This document shows, in pieces, positions 7,805 to 17,393 of a stretch of DNA of 64,000 nt; the stretch's first letter is position 1, and each line of letters starts with the position of its first letter. Source of the stretch: Aquitalea aquatilis (lineage in GTDB: Bacteria > Pseudomonadota > Gammaproteobacteria > Burkholderiales > Chromobacteriaceae); assembly GCF_005155025.1 (NCBI RefSeq), contig NZ_CP039731.1:496001-560000 (forward strand). The letters are read 5' to 3'. A model generated the notes under the pieces. The model did no database searches. It was not told the origin of the DNA and saw only the letters and a list, made by a program, of their open reading frames with translations. The position numbers were made by a program, and so were the translations under genes.

Positions 7805-9646
7805 ATGCCGACCCGCAGACTCACCCGCCAGCTGATCTGGCAGCTGCTGCTGTATACCTTGCTGTTCGGAGCGGTGGTGACCGGCCTGAAAGCTGCGCTG
7901 GTATGGCACAACGGCCAGCAGCAGATGGATGCCATACCGGCCACGGTATCGCGCCTCTACCTGCCGCTGTTGAGCCAGAGCGCCTGGGATGTGGACATCC
8001 CGGCCATCCAGCTGCAGTTACGGCTGATCGCCCAGATCCCCGGCGTACAGAGCGTGGCGCTGCGCACCGAGCTGGGCCAGTCCTTGCGCTATGACAACCC
8101 AGAACAGCAGGGGCAGGACAATAGCGGCCAGTACCAGTTGCCCCTGCGCTCGCCACACAGCACGGAGGCGATTGGCAACCTGCAGCTGACGGTATCCCGC
8201 CAGCACATCTACAGCGCCATGCGCCAGGAAGTGGCCAGCGCGACCCTGGCTTTCCTGCTGGGCTCCTTCGGCCTGGCCCTGCTGCTGTGGCTGCTGTTCA
8301 ACCGCCGCCTGGTACGCCCGCTACAAGGCATGGCAGAAATCGTGCGCAACTATCAACCAGGCATGCAGCTGCCACCGCTACTTCCCGGCCAGCAGCATGG
8401 CCAGATCGACAATGAACTGAGCGAACTGGCCCAGGCTTTCCGCAGCATGAGCAACAATATCAGCCACCACCTGCAGGCACGCCAGCGCATCGAAAACGAA
8501 CTGGCCAGCCATCGCGATCAGTTGGCCGGCCTGGTGACAGAGCGCACAGGCGAACTGAATCAGCTGCTCAATTTTCAGCAGCTGATTGCCGGCATTTCCA
8601 CCCGCTTCATCAATATCCCGCTGCATGACATCGATCAGGCTACCCGGATGGCGCTGGGCGAGATCGGTCACTTCATGCAGGTGGAGCGCTGTTATCTGAT
8701 CAGCTTTGCCGATGACTGGCTGGTCAATACCGTGCACGAATGGTGTGCCTCCGGCATCCAGCCCACCACCCACTTGCTGCAAGGCCAGAGCATGCTGCGC
8801 CGCCGCTGGGCCTGCCAGCAATTGCAAGACCATGGCCTGCTGTCGCTGGACACCCTGGACGCACTGCCGGACAACGCCATGCTGGAACGCCAGGAACTGG
8901 AAGAACACCGGATACAAAGCCTGTTCATGCTGCGCATCGATCACATGGGCCGCCCGGTAGGCCTGTTCGGCTGCGACATGGTCAGCAGCCCGCGTCACTG
9001 GCAGGGCAAGGAGCAGCAACAGGCCCGCCTGCTGGGCGAAACACTGGCCAATACCATCATCCGCCGCCAGCAGTTGCAAGCACTCAGCCAGACCCAACAG
9101 CAGCTGCGCGCCGCCAATGCCGATCTGGCCCGCATGGCCTTTAGCGACGGGCTGACCGGCATCGCCAACCGACGCTATTTCGACGAACAGCTCGGCCTGT
9201 GCTTCAATGCGGCCCGCAGCGAAGGCCAGGCGCTGAGCGTATTACAGATCGATATCGATTATTTCAAGCAATTCAATGACAGCTACGGGCATCTGGCGGG
9301 CGATCAGTGTCTGCGCCAGGTGGCGCAATGCATACAGCTACACCTGCCCGCAGCGGCCAATCTGGCAGCCCGGGTCGGGGGAGAGGAATTCGCGGTCCTG
9401 CTGCCGGGCTACCTGGCCACGGCAGCTGTCGCACTGGCAGAAGCCATTCGCCTGGCGGTCTGGCAACTGGCCATTGCCCATCGTCAGAGCAGTGCCGGCG
9501 ACCGGGTCACCATCAGTATCGGCGTGGCCAGTCTGGAGGTGCCGCCACAGTCGGAACACCAGCTGATGCGCAACGCTGACCAAGCGCTCTACCTGGCCAA
9601 ACACCGTGGTCGCAACCGGGTGGAAATGGCCAATACCAAAAACTGA
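7805..9646 (+). CDS. Membrane-bound diguanylate cyclase (HAMP-GAF-GGDEF)
   Basis: A 613-residue inner-membrane signalling protein expected to make cyclic di-GMP. Order: TM helix about 12-32, periplasmic sensor about 33-145, TM helix about 147-167, HAMP and coiled linker to about 260, GAF-like region about 265-430, and GGDEF domain about 455-607 with the active-site motif RVGGEEF near 525. The RxxD inhibitory site expected a few residues before GGEEF is not present (AAAN instead), so product inhibition may be missing. ATG at 7805 is chosen over an upstream frame because AGGAG lies 7 bases before it. It follows the periplasmic binding protein by 189 bases. Confidence 0.9.
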   Translation: MPTRRLTRQLIWQLLLYTLLFGAVVTGLKAALVWHNGQQQMDAIPATVSRLYLPLLSQSAWDVDIPAIQLQLRLIAQIPGVQSVALRTELGQSLRYDNPEQQGQDNSGQYQLPLRSPHSTEAIGNLQLTVSRQHIYSAMRQEVASATLAFLLGSFGLALLLWLLFNRRLVRPLQGMAEIVRNYQPGMQLPPLLPGQQHGQIDNELSELAQAFRSMSNNISHHLQARQRIENELASHRDQLAGLVTERTGELNQLLNFQQLIAGISTRFINIPLHDIDQATRMALGEIGHFMQVERCYLISFADDWLVNTVHEWCASGIQPTTHLLQGQSMLRRRWACQQLQDHGLLSLDTLDALPDNAMLERQELEEHRIQSLFMLRIDHMGRPVGLFGCDMVSSPRHWQGKEQQQARLLGETLANTIIRRQQLQALSQTQQQLRAANADLARMAFSDGLTGIANRRYFDEQLGLCFNAARSEGQALSVLQIDIDYFKQFNDSYGHLAGDQCLRQVAQCIQLHLPAAANLAARVGGEEFAVLLPGYLATAAVALAEAIRLAVWQLAIAHRQSSAGDRVTISIGVASLEVPPQSEHQLMRNADQALYLAKHRGRNRVEMANTKN

Positions 9647-9684
9647 GCGCAGCACCCAAGCGCACCTACCACGACTTGCAACCA

Positions 9685-9711
9685 TGAAAAAAGCCCGGCG
9701 ATGCCGGGCTT
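9685..9711 (-). terminator. Terminator after metF
   Basis: AAGCCCGGC / GCCGGGCTT, a 9-bp stem with a 3-base loop, has a T run on the minus strand just past the metF stop. On the plus strand the U tract is poor, so it mainly serves metF. Confidence 0.8.
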
Positions 9712-9733
9712 GTTCATGACAGGGCTGCGCGCT

Positions 9734-10570
9734 TTACAAACCCAGCCGTTGCCATACGGTGGACACCAGGCCAGCCTGGTTCAAGGTATAGAAATGCAGG
9801 CCGGGCGCGCCATTGGCCAGCAGGCGGTCGCACAATTCGGTCACCACATCCAGGCCCAGGGCGCGGATGGAGGCCGTGTCGTCATAGTAGGACTGCATGC
9901 GCTGACGCAGCCAGCGCGGCACTTCGGCCCCGCACATATCGGAAAAACGGCACAGCTGGCCAAAATTGGCGATCGGCATGATGCCCGGCACGATGGGAAT
10001 ATCCACCCCGCGTGCCTGCGCTTCGTCGACGAAGCGGAAGTAGGCATCGGCATTGAAGAAGTACTGGGTCATGGCCGAATTGGCACCGGCCTTGACCTTG
10101 CGCACGAAATTGTTCAGGTCATCCTCGGCCGACTTAGACTGGGGATGGAATTCCGGGTAGGCCGCCACTTCGATATGGAAATGGTCGCCGTGCTCGCTGC
10201 GAATGAACTCCACCAGCTCGTTGGCATAGCGGAATTCGCCAGCAGCTACCATGCCGGAAGGCATGTCACCGCGCAGCGCCACAATGTGGCGGATACCGTG
10301 GTTACGGTATTCGTTGAGAATCGCGCTGATGTTTTCCCGGGTCGAACCAATACACGACAGGTGTGGCGCGGCAGCATGGCCTTCGCTGCGGATTTCCAGC
10401 ACGGTGGACAGGGTGCCATCGCGGGTGGTGCCGCCAGCACCAAAGGTCACCGAGAAGAATTGCGGCTTGAACTGCGCCAGTTGCTGGCGGGTGGTACGCA
10501 GCTTGGCCACGCCTTCTGGGGTCTTGGGCGGGAAAAACTCAAAGCTGAAGGTTTTTTTCTGTTCACTCAT
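9734..10570 (-). CDS. metF: 5,10-methylenetetrahydrofolate reductase
   Basis: A 278-residue FAD-dependent TIM-barrel enzyme that makes 5-methyl-THF for methionine synthesis. Visible family motifs include FSFEFFPPKTPEG at the N-terminus (with the catalytic Glu), FSVTFGAGGTTRDGT, HIVALRGD and NSAMTQYFFNADAY. The length is close to that of E. coli MetF (296). The gene lies 130 bases downstream of ahcY on the same strand, behind a terminator-like hairpin. Expression by read-through from the riboswitch-controlled ahcY promoter is plausible. The ribosome site (AGAG, 6 bases from ATG) is weak. Confidence 0.96.
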   Translation of the reverse strand: MSEQKKTFSFEFFPPKTPEGVAKLRTTRQQLAQFKPQFFSVTFGAGGTTRDGTLSTVLEIRSEGHAAAPHLSCIGSTRENISAILNEYRNHGIRHIVALRGDMPSGMVAAGEFRYANELVEFIRSEHGDHFHIEVAAYPEFHPQSKSAEDDLNNFVRKVKAGANSAMTQYFFNADAYFRFVDEAQARGVDIPIVPGIMPIANFGQLCRFSDMCGAEVPRWLRQRMQSYYDDTASIRALGLDVVTELCDRLLANGAPGLHFYTLNQAGLVSTVWQRLGL

Positions 10571-10643
10571 GATCGTCTCTGTCCCTGCTCGTGGCGGCAG
10601 GCTTGTCTGCTGCGGCTACACCGGCGCACTGACGCCAGCGGAT

Positions 10644-10683
10644 AAAAAAACGGACAGGTGCATTCTACCCTGCCCTGTCCGTT
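10644..10683 (-). terminator. Hairpin terminator between ahcY and metF
   Basis: On the minus strand AACGGACAGG and CCTGTCCGTT pair around a loop of about 15 bases and are followed by seven T. It lies 18 bases after the ahcY stop and would lower metF expression relative to ahcY. Confidence 0.8.
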
Positions 10684-10700
10684 CGCCTTACTTGCCCGTA

Positions 10701-12116
10701 TCAATAACGATAGTGCGCCGGCTTATAAGGGCCCTGCTTGGGCACGCTGATGTAGGCGGCCTGCTCATCCGACAGCTCGGTCAGATTGGCACCGATGCGT
10801 TTCAGATGCAGGCGGGCCACTTTTTCGTCCAGATGCTTGGGCAGCACATACACTTCCTTGCCGTACTTTTCACCGTGCTGGAAGATTTCCATCTGCGCCA
10901 GCACCTGGTTGGTGAAGGAGTTGGACATCACGAAGCTGGGGTGACCGGTGGCGCAGCCCAGGTTCACCAGACGGCCTTCGGCCAGCAGGATGATGCGCTT
11001 GGCCGGTTCATTGCCTTGGGCCGGGAAGATGATGTGGTCTACCTGCGGCTTGATATTGTCCCACTGGTATTGGCGCAGGCTGGCGACTTCGATTTCGCTG
11101 TCGAAGTGGCCGATATTGCACACGATGGCGTTGTTGCGCATGCGAACCATGTGCTCGTGGGTAATGACCGACACATTACCGGTGGTGGTGACAAAGATGT
11201 CGCCCTGGTCGGCCACATCATCCATGCGTACCACGCGGTAGCCTTCCATGGCAGCTTGCAGCGCGCAGATCGGGTCCACTTCGGTTACCCATACCGTGGC
11301 ACCCAGGCCACGCAGGCTCTGGGCGCAGCCCTTGCCCACATCGCCATAACCCAGCACCACGGCGACCTTGCCGGCGATCATCACGTCGGTGGCACGCTTG
11401 ATGCCATCCACCAGCGATTCGCGGCAGCCATACAGATTGTCGAACTTGGACTTGGTGACCGAGTCGTTCACATTGAATGCCGGGAAAGGCAGACGGCCTT
11501 CCTTTTGCATCTGGTACAGGCGATGCACACCGGTGGTGGTTTCTTCGGTCACGCCCTGGATGTGCGGCAGACGCTTGGAGTACCAGTGCGGATCCACTTC
11601 CAGATAACGGGCAATGGCGGCAAACAACGCGGTTTCTTCTTCATTGGCCGGGTGGCTGATCACGCTGCGATCCTGTTCGGCCTTGCTGCCCAGCATCAGC
11701 AACAAGGTGGCGTCGCCGCCATCGTCCAGAATCATGTTGGCTTCCTGACCGGCCGGCCATTCGAAGATCTTGTGCGAGAACTCCCAGTACTCGTCCAGGC
11801 TCTCGCCCTTGAAGGCAAACACCGGGATATTGGCAGCGGCAATGGCGGCGGCGGCGTGGTCCTGGGTGGAGAAGATATTGCAGGAAGCCCAGCGTACATC
11901 GGCACCCAGTTCAACCAGGGTTTCGATCAGCACGCCAGTCTGGATGGTCATGTGCAGCGAACCGGCAATGCGCGCGCCACGCAGCGGCTTCTGGTGCGCG
12001 AACTCTTCGCGCAGCGCCATCAGTCCGGGCATTTCGGTTTCGGCAATCGCCAGTTCCTTGCGCCCCCAGGCGGCAAGGTTGATGTCGGCTACATGGAAAT
12101 CGGTGAATTCAGCCAT
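10701..12116 (-). CDS. ahcY: S-adenosyl-L-homocysteine hydrolase
   Basis: A 471-residue NAD-dependent cytosolic enzyme that splits S-adenosylhomocysteine into adenosine and homocysteine, keeping methylation reactions running. Motifs seen: [15 protein letters not shown] near the N-terminus, [15 protein letters not shown], the NAD-binding [15 protein letters not shown] (GxGxxG), and the C-terminal [12 protein letters not shown] typical of the family. The start [12 protein letters not shown] at 12116 is chosen by family similarity and an AAGGA about 10 bases upstream. The open frame extends further up, but that part overlaps the SAH riboswitch and is untranslated. Confidence 0.97.
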   Translation of the reverse strand: MAEFTDFHVADINLAAWGRKELAIAETEMPGLMALREEFAHQKPLRGARIAGSLHMTIQTGVLIETLVELGADVRWASCNIFSTQDHAAAAIAAANIPVFAFKGESLDEYWEFSHKIFEWPAGQEANMILDDGGDATLLLMLGSKAEQDRSVISHPANEEETALFAAIARYLEVDPHWYSKRLPHIQGVTEETTTGVHRLYQMQKEGRLPFPAFNVNDSVTKSKFDNLYGCRESLVDGIKRATDVMIAGKVAVVLGYGDVGKGCAQSLRGLGATVWVTEVDPICALQAAMEGYRVVRMDDVADQGDIFVTTTGNVSVITHEHMVRMRNNAIVCNIGHFDSEIEVASLRQYQWDNIKPQVDHIIFPAQGNEPAKRIILLAEGRLVNLGCATGHPSFVMSNSFTNQVLAQMEIFQHGEKYGKEVYVLPKHLDEKVARLHLKRIGANLTELSDEQAAYISVPKQGPYKPAHYRY

Positions 12117-12189
12117 CGTGCAAAGTCCTTTTACACGCCGGCCAGAACGCGGCTCACCCGCTATTCCGGCTTCGGCACGGAGTTTAGTC

Positions 12190-12250
12190 AGGTGAGCGCC
12201 GTTTGCAAGAAGCCCGAGCCTGGGGATTGACCTCGCAGCGCTCCTCGGGA
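12190..12250 (-). ncRNA. SAH riboswitch in the ahcY leader
   Basis: The minus strand reads CCCGAGGAGCGCTGCGAGG, then CCCCAGGCTCGGG, and about 15 bases later GGCGCTCACC. This is the SAH-sensing riboswitch layout. The P1 stem is CCCGAG (12244-12249) with CTCGGG (12213-12218), the conserved GAGGAGCGCTGC core follows it, and the distal GCGCTC (12194-12200 region) closes the pseudoknot with GAGCGC. In this class SAH binding turns on ahcY and related genes. It lies about 75 bases upstream of the ahcY start and just after a sigma-70 promoter. Confidence 0.93.
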
Positions 12251-12258
12251 GTGCCGTA

Positions 12259-12286
12259 ATTATACCTAGAGACGTAAAAATGTGAA
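12259..12286 (-). promoter_or_regulatory. Sigma-70 promoter of ahcY
   Basis: On the minus strand TTCACA (12281-12286) and a perfect TATAAT (12259-12264) are 16 bases apart. Transcription would start 6-8 bases later, right at the riboswitch 5' end. Confidence 0.75.
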
Positions 12287-12355
12287 TGAAACTTCTCTGA
12301 CAAGGGTTACACTGGAATATTGCCGACGGCATAGTCACATTGCATAGAGAAGCAC

Positions 12356-14005
12356 ATGTCTTTTGTTTTCACTACCATTTCAGCGACTGCCGGCCTGGCT
12401 GCACTGAGTGCGGCCACCATCGGCATCCTGGCTTGGGAACGACGCCAGGTCACAGGGGCCAGCTGGCTGGCCTGGCTGATGCTGGCGGTGACGGTATGGG
12501 CTGGCGGTGCCATGCTGGAATTGTCATCATCCTTGCTGCGCGAGAAAATTTTCTGGTCCAAGGTGGAATACCTGGGCACGCTCACGGCGCCAGCGCTGTT
12601 TTTCCTGCTGGCGGCAGATTACAACCAGCTGGACAAGGCACTCCGCCTGCGCAGCATCGCCATGCTATTCGTCATCCCCTTGCTCAGTTTTGGCCTGGCA
12701 ATCAGCAATGAGCAGCACGGCTTGATCTGGAGCAGTTTTCAGGTCTCACCATCGGGTCACAACCTGCTTATCTTCAATCATGGCCCGCTGTTCTGGCTGC
12801 TGGTTGCCGGCTTTTCCTACCTGATGATGCTACTGGGCTCCTTGCTATTACTGCGGACCCTGCACTTTTACCCACCCCACTACCGCGGCCAGTCGCTGAT
12901 CCTGATGCTGGGGGCCATCATCCCCTGGGTCGGCAATCTGCTCTATCTGTCGGGCAACATCCCGCTACGTGGGCTGGACCCTACACCCTTGTGCTTTGCC
13001 ATCACCGGTATGGTGTTTGCCTTTGACCTGCTCTATCTGCGCATGCTGTATGTCGTACCCATTGCTCGCGGCAATGCCTTCAACGCCATGGGTGACGGCA
13101 TCCTGGTGATTGACCCCAACAAGACGATTCTCGACATCAACCCGGCGGCCGCCAATCTGTTTGGCAAGCCGGCGGCGGTGCTATGTGGTCAGCCGCTGCA
13201 GCTTGCCGCACTGGTCGCGGTCGCCGATCAGGATGGTGCCCATCAAGTGGAACTGAACGGCCCCGGTTCACGCTCCATTCTGGAAGTCCGGGCATTTCCC
13301 ATCAGAGAGTCGGGTGTCACCCTCGGTGGCCGCCTGCTGGTACTGCGCGATATCTCACGCCAGCGTCTGGCCGAGGAGGCCTTGCATCAGGCCTATATGC
13401 AGCTGAAAACGCGTATCGACGAAATCGAGACCCTGCAAGACACCCTGCGCGAACAGGCCCTGCACGACCCGCTGACCGGCCTCTACAACAGACGCTATCT
13501 TGAGGAAACGCTAGGCCGGGAAATCAGCCGGGCCGAGCGGGAACAACAGCCACTGACTTTTGCCCTGATTGACCTGGACAATTTCAAAGGCGTCAACGAC
13601 CGCTTCGGCCACATGGCCGGCGACCAGGTACTGTGCGCACTAGCCGACCTGCTGCGCCGCCATTGCCGTCAGGCTGATATCGTTTGCCGGCTGGGCGGCG
13701 AGGAATTTATCGTGGTATTGCCCGCGGCCGACCAGCGTAATGGCTGGATGCGCCTTGAACTGCTGCGCCGCCGTTTTTCCGATTTACGCTACAAGGTGGA
13801 AGGAGTGGAATTTTCTTCTACCTTCTCTTGTGGCATTGCCTGCTACCCCAGTGATGGCAATAGTTTTTCCAAGCTTTACCAGCTGGCCGACATGGCCTTG
13901 TACGATGCCAAGGCACAGGGCAAGAACCAAGTCAGGCTGCATGGCAATCCCCTGCAGGAAACCACGGGCATTCCGCTGCTACAGGCACAGATGGTGAGCA
14001 AGTAG
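12356..14005 (+). CDS. Membrane diguanylate cyclase (7TM-PAS-GGDEF)
   Basis: A 549-residue protein. Roughly residues 5-235 form about seven hydrophobic helices resembling the N-terminal 7TM sensor module of some histidine kinases. A PAS domain follows (about 240-350, [25 protein letters not shown]), then a coiled-coil linker (about 350-375), then a GGDEF domain (about 380-540). The active-site motif is RLGGEEF near 447, preceded by an intact RQAD inhibitory I-site. It should make c-di-GMP in response to a membrane or PAS-bound signal. It is divergent from ahcY and followed by a bidirectional terminator. Confidence 0.9.
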   Translation: MSFVFTTISATAGLAALSAATIGILAWERRQVTGASWLAWLMLAVTVWAGGAMLELSSSLLREKIFWSKVEYLGTLTAPALFFLLAADYNQLDKALRLRSIAMLFVIPLLSFGLAISNEQHGLIWSSFQVSPSGHNLLIFNHGPLFWLLVAGFSYLMMLLGSLLLLRTLHFYPPHYRGQSLILMLGAIIPWVGNLLYLSGNIPLRGLDPTPLCFAITGMVFAFDLLYLRMLYVVPIARGNAFNAMGDGILVIDPNKTILDINPAAANLFGKPAAVLCGQPLQLAALVAVADQDGAHQVELNGPGSRSILEVRAFPIRESGVTLGGRLLVLRDISRQRLAEEALHQAYMQLKTRIDEIETLQDTLREQALHDPLTGLYNRRYLEETLGREISRAEREQQPLTFALIDLDNFKGVNDRFGHMAGDQVLCALADLLRRHCRQADIVCRLGGEEFIVVLPAADQRNGWMRLELLRRRFSDLRYKVEGVEFSSTFSCGIACYPSDGNSFSKLYQLADMALYDAKAQGKNQVRLHGNPLQETTGIPLLQAQMVSK

Positions 14006-14011
14006 CAATAA

Positions 14012-14038
14012 AAAAACCGGGAACGCGTCCCGGTTTTT
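14012..14038. terminator. Bidirectional terminator between the cyclase gene and sspB
   Basis: CCGGGA / TCCCGG with a 5-base loop, flanked by six A and five T, can end both the plus-strand cyclase transcript and the minus-strand sspAB transcript. Confidence 0.85.
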
Positions 14039-14056
14039 CATGGTACATCTGCGGCC

Positions 14057-14494
14057 TTACTTGACGATACGCAAGCTGGGCCTGCCGCTGGGGCGGGGCA
14101 CTGCCGGCTCATCCGTCTTGCCGTCTTCCGGCTCGGACTCACTGGCCACCACAGGAGCCAGCGCCGGCGCCTCGGGCGTACTACCCAACTCAACCTCGAA
14201 GCCCATGCCTTCGCCGGTTTCCCGGGCAAAAATCGACATCACATTGCCGACAGGCACCCAGATATCCCGTGATACTCCGGCAAAACGTGCGGAAAAAGAC
14301 ACCCATTCATTGTCGATGCGCAGATTCTGGGTGGCCCCAGCTGCAATATTCAACACGATTTCGTTGTTCTTCACGTACTCGCGCGGGACATCGGCGTGCT
14401 CGTCCACCCACACCACCAGAAACGGCGTATGGCCATTATCCGTACACCATTCATACAGGGCACGGATCATGTAAGGCTTGGTGCTGGCGCTCAT
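14057..14494 (-). CDS. sspB: ClpXP adaptor SspB
   Basis: A 145-residue adaptor that delivers ssrA-tagged proteins to the ClpXP protease. The folded domain (about 1-105) includes the family start KPYMIRALYEWCTDNGHTP and NNEIVLNIAAGATQNL. The rest is an acidic, proline-rich flexible tail ending in GRPSLRIVK, the short basic/hydrophobic motif that docks on ClpX. Two ATG codons lie 6 bases apart. The second (14494) has AAGGG at good spacing and is used here. It is 9 bases after sspA and co-transcribed with it. Confidence 0.95.
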   Translation of the reverse strand: MSASTKPYMIRALYEWCTDNGHTPFLVVWVDEHADVPREYVKNNEIVLNIAAGATQNLRIDNEWVSFSARFAGVSRDIWVPVGNVMSIFARETGEGMGFEVELGSTPEAPALAPVVASESEPEDGKTDEPAVPRPSGRPSLRIVK

Positions 14495-14503
14495 GGTCAT
14501 CCC

Positions 14504-15106
14504 TTACTTGCGCATGGCCTTTTCGGACGGGGTCAGCGAGTCAATGAAAGACTGGCGCTGGAAAATGCGTTCCGCGTACTTGAGGATGGGCGCAGCATGT
14601 TTGCCCAGGTCGATGTTGTAATGCTCCAGACGCCACATCAGCGGGGCAATGGCCACATCGATCATGGAGAAGTCATCACCCAGCATGAACTTTTGCTTGG
14701 CAAAAACCGGGGCGATGGTGGTCAGGCCGTCACGGATGGCTTCACGCGCCTTGGTCGCTTCCTTGCCGGTAGCGCCGGCTTCCAGCACTTTCACATTGCA
14801 GAACAGCTCGTTCTCGAAACGGTGCAGGAACAGACGGGCACGAGCGCGCATGACCGGATCAGCCGGCATCAGCTGCGGATGCGGGAAACGCTCGTCGATG
14901 TATTCGTTGATGATATTGGATTCGTGCAGGATCAGGTCGCGCTCTACCAGTACCGGCACTTCGTTGTAGGGATTCATCACAGCCAGGTCTTCCGGCTTGT
15001 TGTGAATGTCCACATCGATGATCTCGAAATCCATTCCCTTTTCATACAACACGATACGGCAACGTTGGCTGAAGGGGCAGGTAATTCCAGAATAAAGAGT
15101 CATCAT
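14504..15106 (-). CDS. sspA: Stringent starvation protein A (GST-fold RNA polymerase partner)
   Basis: A 200-residue glutathione S-transferase-fold protein that binds RNA polymerase during starvation. The N-terminal thioredoxin-like part reads LYSGITCPFSQRCRIVL and NPYNEVPVLVERDLILHESNIINEYIDERFPHP, close to the proteobacterial SspA pattern. The helical C-terminal domain follows. MMTLYSG gives two possible starts (15106 or 15103). The order petABC-sspA-sspB is the standard arrangement in beta- and gammaproteobacteria. A terminator separates it from petC, so it should have its own promoter near 15130-15210. Confidence 0.95.
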   Translation of the reverse strand: MMTLYSGITCPFSQRCRIVLYEKGMDFEIIDVDIHNKPEDLAVMNPYNEVPVLVERDLILHESNIINEYIDERFPHPQLMPADPVMRARARLFLHRFENELFCNVKVLEAGATGKEATKAREAIRDGLTTIAPVFAKQKFMLGDDFSMIDVAIAPLMWRLEHYNIDLGKHAAPILKYAERIFQRQSFIDSLTPSEKAMRK

Positions 15107-15216
15107 GGCTAGCGGATATCCTTGACAGAGGCAATCATTTTCGATCGAAGCCGTGATTTTACCATTTTCAGGCAGGCAATTTCCACAACTACATCGCAAA
15201 GCCATGATTACAAAAG

Positions 15217-15243
15217 AAAAAAGGCGGAAAATTCCGCCTTTTT
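15217..15243 (-). terminator. Terminator after petC
   Basis: GGCGGAA / TTCCGCC with a 2-base loop, flanked by A and T runs, lies 20 bases past the petC stop and ends the petABC transcript. Confidence 0.85.
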
Positions 15244-15262
15244 CATCATGCTACAGCAGTGC

Positions 15263-16024
15263 TTAATGCACGTCTTTCCAGTATTCCTTCTTCAGGAAGT
15301 AGGTCAGCGGCAATAGCAGCAGGCCGAGGAACATCAGCACGACATAACCAATCTGGTGACGCTTGACTTGTGTCGGCTCGCCGATGAAGACCAGGTAGTT
15401 GGTCAGGTCAGCCATACGCTTGTCAAACTCCACGGTATTGGCCTTGCCGTTTTCCAGCTTGGTCAGGCTACCTGCCTTGACCAGTTCGAGCTTGCGCTCT
15501 TCATGGCCAGCGGCGTTCTTCTCGGTCTTCAGCACCTGCTCGCCCTGCATTTCCCATAGCACGTGCGGCATGCCCACCTTGTCAAACATCAGGTTGTTCC
15601 AACCAGTAGGACGAGTCGGATCGCGATAGAAGCCGCGCAGATAGGCGTACAGGTAGTCGGCACCACGCGAACGCGCAATCAGCGACAGGTCCGGCGGAGC
15701 AGCACCCAGCCATACCTTGGCATCTTTCTTGTCCATGTTGACATTCATCTGGTCGCCGATCTTGGCACCATCCGGCAGCAAGTTGGCCTTGATCTGCTCT
15801 TCGGACAGGCCGATATCTTCCAGACGCTTGTAACGCATGGCACTGGCCGAGTGGCAGGACAGGCAGTAGTTGCTGAACAACTGTGCACCGCGCTGCAGAC
15901 TTTCGGTGTCCTGAATGTCGATCGGGGCCTTTTCCAGCGTCGGGCCTTCATTGGCCAGAACGGTGCCGCTTACCGGCAACACCAGCGCCATGGCAGCGAT
16001 CAGGTGGCGGATTTTGCTTTTCAT
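15263..16024 (-). CDS. petC: Cytochrome c1 of the bc1 complex
   Basis: A 253-residue membrane-anchored haem protein that takes electrons from the Rieske protein and passes them to cytochrome c. The signal peptide ends near VLA at 22-24. The haem c attachment site CLSCH is at residues 54-58. The Met ligand lies in KVGMPHVLWEMQG. A single C-terminal TM helix (about 226-246) is followed by basic residues. ATG at 16024 has AAGGA just upstream; a longer open frame overlapping petB is not real. It is the last gene of petABC. Confidence 0.96.
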   Translation of the reverse strand: MKSKIRHLIAAMALVLPVSGTVLANEGPTLEKAPIDIQDTESLQRGAQLFSNYCLSCHSASAMRYKRLEDIGLSEEQIKANLLPDGAKIGDQMNVNMDKKDAKVWLGAAPPDLSLIARSRGADYLYAYLRGFYRDPTRPTGWNNLMFDKVGMPHVLWEMQGEQVLKTEKNAAGHEERKLELVKAGSLTKLENGKANTVEFDKRMADLTNYLVFIGEPTQVKRHQIGYVVLMFLGLLLLPLTYFLKKEYWKDVH

Positions 16025-16041
16025 ATGTCCTTTCCCCTTGC

Positions 16042-17379
16042 TTACACGTTGGTGCCGAACAGATAGGCCGCGATGATCGTCACAGCCACCAGCACCAGGA
16101 ACTGCAACTGGCGCTTGCCATTGGTCTCCGTCACGCGGGTCGGTACCGGTACCGAGCCGACATCGTTCTTGGTATAGAACGGCATACCCAGGAAGAAGGC
16201 AAAGTAGACGAAGGACAGAATTTGCGAAATCAGGGTACGACCAGCCGTCGGCGGCATGGCGCCCAGCATGCCCAGACCGATAAAGGCGATGATGAACAAG
16301 ACCAGCATGAACTTGAACTTCGGACCGCGATAACGGATGGACTTGATCGGCGAACGATCCAGCCACGGCAGGAAGGCAATCACCACCACCGCAGCGCCCA
16401 TGCCGATCACACCCCAAACCTGGGTACCCAGGAAGGACGGAATGGCACGCAGAATGGCGTAGAACGGGGTGAAGTACCATACCGGGGCGATATGCGGCGG
16501 GGTCTTCAGCGGGTCAGCCTGATCGAAGTTCGGATGCTCAAGGAAGTAGCCACCCATTTCCGGCAGGAAGAACACGATGGCGGAGAACACAATCAGGAAC
16601 ACAGCCACACCGAATACATCTTTCACGGTGTAGTAGGGATGGAAAGGAATGCCATCCAGCGGGATGCCCTTTTCGTCCTTCAGTTTCTTGATTTCAACGC
16701 CGTCAGGGTTGTTGGAACCCACTTCGTGCAGGGCAATCAGGTGAGCCACGACCAGTGCCAGCAGGACCAGCGGCACAGCGATCACGTGCAGGGCGAAGAA
16801 GCGGTTCAGCGTGGCATCAGATACCACGAAGTCACCACGAATCCACACCGACAGATCCGGGCCGATGACCGGAATGGAGCCGAACAGGTTCACAATCACC
16901 TGCGCACCCCAGAAGGACATCTGGCCCCAAGGCAGCAGATAACCCATGAAGGCCTCAGCCATCAGGCACAGGAAGATCAGGCAACCAAACACCCACACCA
17001 GTTCGCGCGGCTGCTTGTAGGAGCCGTAGATCAGGCCACGGAACATGTGCAGGTAAACCACCACGAAGAACATGGAGGCACCGGTGGAGTGCATGTAGCG
17101 GATGATCCAGCCACCTGCCACATCACGCATGATGTATTCCACCGAAGCGAACGCCACCGGAATGCCAGCACCGTTGAGGGTGCCATCCGGCTTGTAGTTC
17201 ATGGTGAGGAAGATACCGGTCACGATCTGGATAACCAGCACCAGCATGGCCAGCGAGCCGAAGAAATACCAGAAATTGAAGTTCTTCGGTGCGTAGTACT
17301 CAGTAACGTGCTCTTTCAGCATCGACGACAGCGGGAAGCGGTCGTCAATCCAGTTCAGCAGCTTTTGTCCTTTGCTCAT
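16042..17379 (-). CDS. petB: Cytochrome b of the bc1 complex
   Basis: A 445-residue integral membrane subunit with about eight TM helices that carries two haems b and both quinone sites. Haem-ligating His pairs are visible in MHSTGASMFFVVVYLH and in FFALHVIAVPLVLLALVVAH. The Qo-site motif reads PVWY rather than PEWY, a known variant in beta- and gammaproteobacteria. It sits 14 bases after petA and 17 before petC. The protein is longer than the mitochondrial one because of the bacterial C-terminal helix and tail. Confidence 0.97.
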   Translation of the reverse strand: MSKGQKLLNWIDDRFPLSSMLKEHVTEYYAPKNFNFWYFFGSLAMLVLVIQIVTGIFLTMNYKPDGTLNGAGIPVAFASVEYIMRDVAGGWIIRYMHSTGASMFFVVVYLHMFRGLIYGSYKQPRELVWVFGCLIFLCLMAEAFMGYLLPWGQMSFWGAQVIVNLFGSIPVIGPDLSVWIRGDFVVSDATLNRFFALHVIAVPLVLLALVVAHLIALHEVGSNNPDGVEIKKLKDEKGIPLDGIPFHPYYTVKDVFGVAVFLIVFSAIVFFLPEMGGYFLEHPNFDQADPLKTPPHIAPVWYFTPFYAILRAIPSFLGTQVWGVIGMGAAVVVIAFLPWLDRSPIKSIRYRGPKFKFMLVLFIIAFIGLGMLGAMPPTAGRTLISQILSFVYFAFFLGMPFYTKNDVGSVPVPTRVTETNGKRQLQFLVLVAVTIIAAYLFGTNV

Positions 17380-17393
17380 TTTTCCCCCTAAGC

